Below, piece after piece: positions 41,013-41,983 of a DNA stretch of 41,983 nucleotides (the first letter of the stretch is position 1; each line of letters opens with the position of its first letter). The notes beneath the pieces are model-generated. The model was not told the origin of the DNA. It saw only the letters and a list, made by a program, of their open reading frames with translations, and did not search any database. The position numbers and the translations under genes were made by a program. The DNA comes from an uncultured Clostridia bacterium (GTDB lineage: Bacteria > Bacillota > Clostridia > Oscillospirales > Acutalibacteraceae): the NCBI GenBank assembly GCA_946185345.1, contig CAMHJC010000007.1:1-41983 (forward strand), read 5' to 3'.

Positions 41013-41702
41013 ATGTTGAAAAGACTGACCGTCCTGCTCAAGGCGGCTGCGGTGACAGCTGCGGCAGTGATGATGATAAGTATGGCGGGATGCTCTGAGG
41101 ATAAGGAAAAAGTCTCCGCATCCGACATGAACCGTACCGAAACAGGCGAATACTATGATAACGGCGAAACCTTCTGCCGTGGCGTATGGACTGCTGACAA
41201 CGGGGAAAATCGTGTCGGCTACTACATTTTTTATGACGGAGACAGCGGAAGATTTGAGGACGCACAGTATGGAATGGGAGTTCCTTTTGAGGTCAAAACA
41301 GAGGGAAACCGTGCGAATTTCAACCTCGGCGCCGTGGATTTCAGCGATCCGGCGAAGGTAGAGAATACAGATAAGGGCAGGCGGACGCTCGTTTGGGAAA
41401 GCGACGGCCGTACCGAATATCTTACCCTGCTTGGCGGGTACGAGCCGGATTCCTTCAGTTACTGTTCGCAGAATGATCTCAGCGATATGGCGATGGATTA
41501 TTATGAGAATCAGAACGGCAAACGGCCGGAGGCGGCGGAAATATCAATCGGATCGGACGGTATGGCTTTGATTCAGCTTTTCGGCAAGGTGGGCAAGAAC
41601 GGCAGCCTCCTTTCGGAATATGAAATAGACAGCATTACCGGCAAAGGCACCGTCAAGGACACAGGGGAGGAGATTGCCCTGGTCAGGAACACGGATCAAT
41701 AA
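41013..41702 (+). CDS. Predicted lipoprotein of unknown function
   Basis: A 229-residue protein. The signal is KRLTVLLKAAAVTAAAVMMI with lipobox MAGC (Cys at ~27). The mature part is acidic with several aromatic residues (GVWTADNGENRVGYYIFYDG) and has beta-rich composition. No known domain is recognised. It should be anchored to the outer membrane face. GGAGG nine bases before ATG 41013 fixes the start. Repeat copy 3 begins 49 bases after the stop, with no terminator before it. Confidence 0.75.
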   Translation: MLKRLTVLLKAAAVTAAAVMMISMAGCSEDKEKVSASDMNRTETGEYYDNGETFCRGVWTADNGENRVGYYIFYDGDSGRFEDAQYGMGVPFEVKTEGNRANFNLGAVDFSDPAKVENTDKGRRTLVWESDGRTEYLTLLGGYEPDSFSYCSQNDLSDMAMDYYENQNGKRPEAAEISIGSDGMALIQLFGKVGKNGSLLSEYEIDSITGKGTVKDTGEEIALVRNTDQ

Positions 41703-41751
41703 GATTCAGATTGAGTGACCTTTTATCACCTCAATATTATTCATAACTCTA

Positions 41752-41930
41752 ATACTAATTTTCGGCTAAAATCAGACATTCTTTGCGGCCTATTTTGCGC
41801 CCTGCGGCGTCATCGTCCTAGGCAGGCGCCAGCCTGCCGTCGTCCTGCTGTCGACGAGTCGACAGCTATTCCTTGCAGGACACAAAATATTCTCGCAAAT
41901 AATTGTCTACTTTCAACCGAAAATTAGTAT
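41752..41930 (+). repeat. 179-bp terminal-inverted-repeat element, copy 3 (MITE-like)
   Basis: Same length as copy 2 with two differences (A/G near the left end; C/T in the ATATYCTCG stretch). It has the same inverted ends (ATACTAATTTTCGG...) and the same internal hairpins at 41821-41838 and 41847-41866. It lies downstream of the lipoprotein gene. The 53 bases beyond it to the window end contain nothing I can assign. Confidence 0.9.
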
Positions 41931-41983
41931 ATTAATCCGGCAATAAAATATCTATCCATTTTTTCTTCAGCCGAGGGAAGGAT

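Noticed and set aside
41715-41927. A 70-codon open frame over the third repeat copy
   Set aside because: It runs through the inverted-repeat element, has no ribosome site and has no counterpart at copy 2.
1-41983. tRNA or rRNA genes
   Set aside because: I looked for T-loop (GGTTCGAATCC-like) and rRNA signatures in the gaps by eye and found none. A covariance-model scan would be decisive.

Overview
The window looks like chromosomal DNA of a Gram-positive anaerobe of the Clostridia, most likely an Oscillospiraceae/Ruminococcus-type bacterium. This is inferred from several things seen together: strong AAGGAG-type ribosome sites, lipoproteins with Cys lipoboxes, a zinc-ribbon/PASTA kinase-fold protein, two DegV proteins, an UPF0735 ACT protein beside hom-thrB-lysC, and OadG/OadB sodium-pump subunits. 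Base composition is even throughout. There is no phage, no autonomous insertion sequence, no CRISPR array, and I found no tRNA or rRNA gene.

Layout. 1-49 is the right end of a 179-bp repeat element. 188-2564 (minus) holds a CofE-like protein, DegV and a MarR regulator whose consensus promoter carries a palindrome. 2842-4287 (minus) is a 12-TM LuxR-type regulator. 4565-5760 is a YkvA/DUF1232 protein and a lipoprotein. 5933-24969 is a long plus-strand run: PP2C phosphatase with an extracellular Ig-like domain, a ~1909-residue protein with exact 43-residue repeats, a YfhO-like membrane protein, a HAD hydrolase, tandem VanX-like dipeptidases (the first lacking catalytic residues), a double-Nudix protein, AzlCD, MnmA, a solute-binding lipoprotein, and a zinc-ribbon/PASTA pseudokinase. 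25110-25288 is the second repeat copy. 25295-29619 (minus) holds DegV, a polytopic membrane protein, OadB and OadG. 30004-31032 is a NAGPA-type phosphodiester glycosidase-like protein and 31216-31449 a small unknown. 31940-34502 is rpmG-secE-nusG-rplK-rplA. 34647-36715 is a TM2 protein and a MATE exporter. 36855-40884 is the aspartate/threonine cluster (ACT protein, hom, thrB, lysC). 41013-41702 is a lipoprotein, followed by the third repeat copy at 41752-41930.

How the genes may work together. Housekeeping blocks (ribosomal/translocation operon, threonine synthesis, tRNA thiolation, sodium pump) frame a less ordinary segment, 5.9-25 kb. There, a membrane PP2C, a giant cytosolic repeat protein, wall-type D,D-dipeptidases and a PASTA pseudokinase share one orientation. 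I infer, without proof, that these include an envelope-sensing phospho-signalling set. The best candidates for something undescribed are the giant repeat protein (paired with PP2C), the catalytically dead PASTA kinase, the VanX-like paralogue that has lost its zinc/base residues, and the 179-bp structured repeat that recurs downstream of genes.
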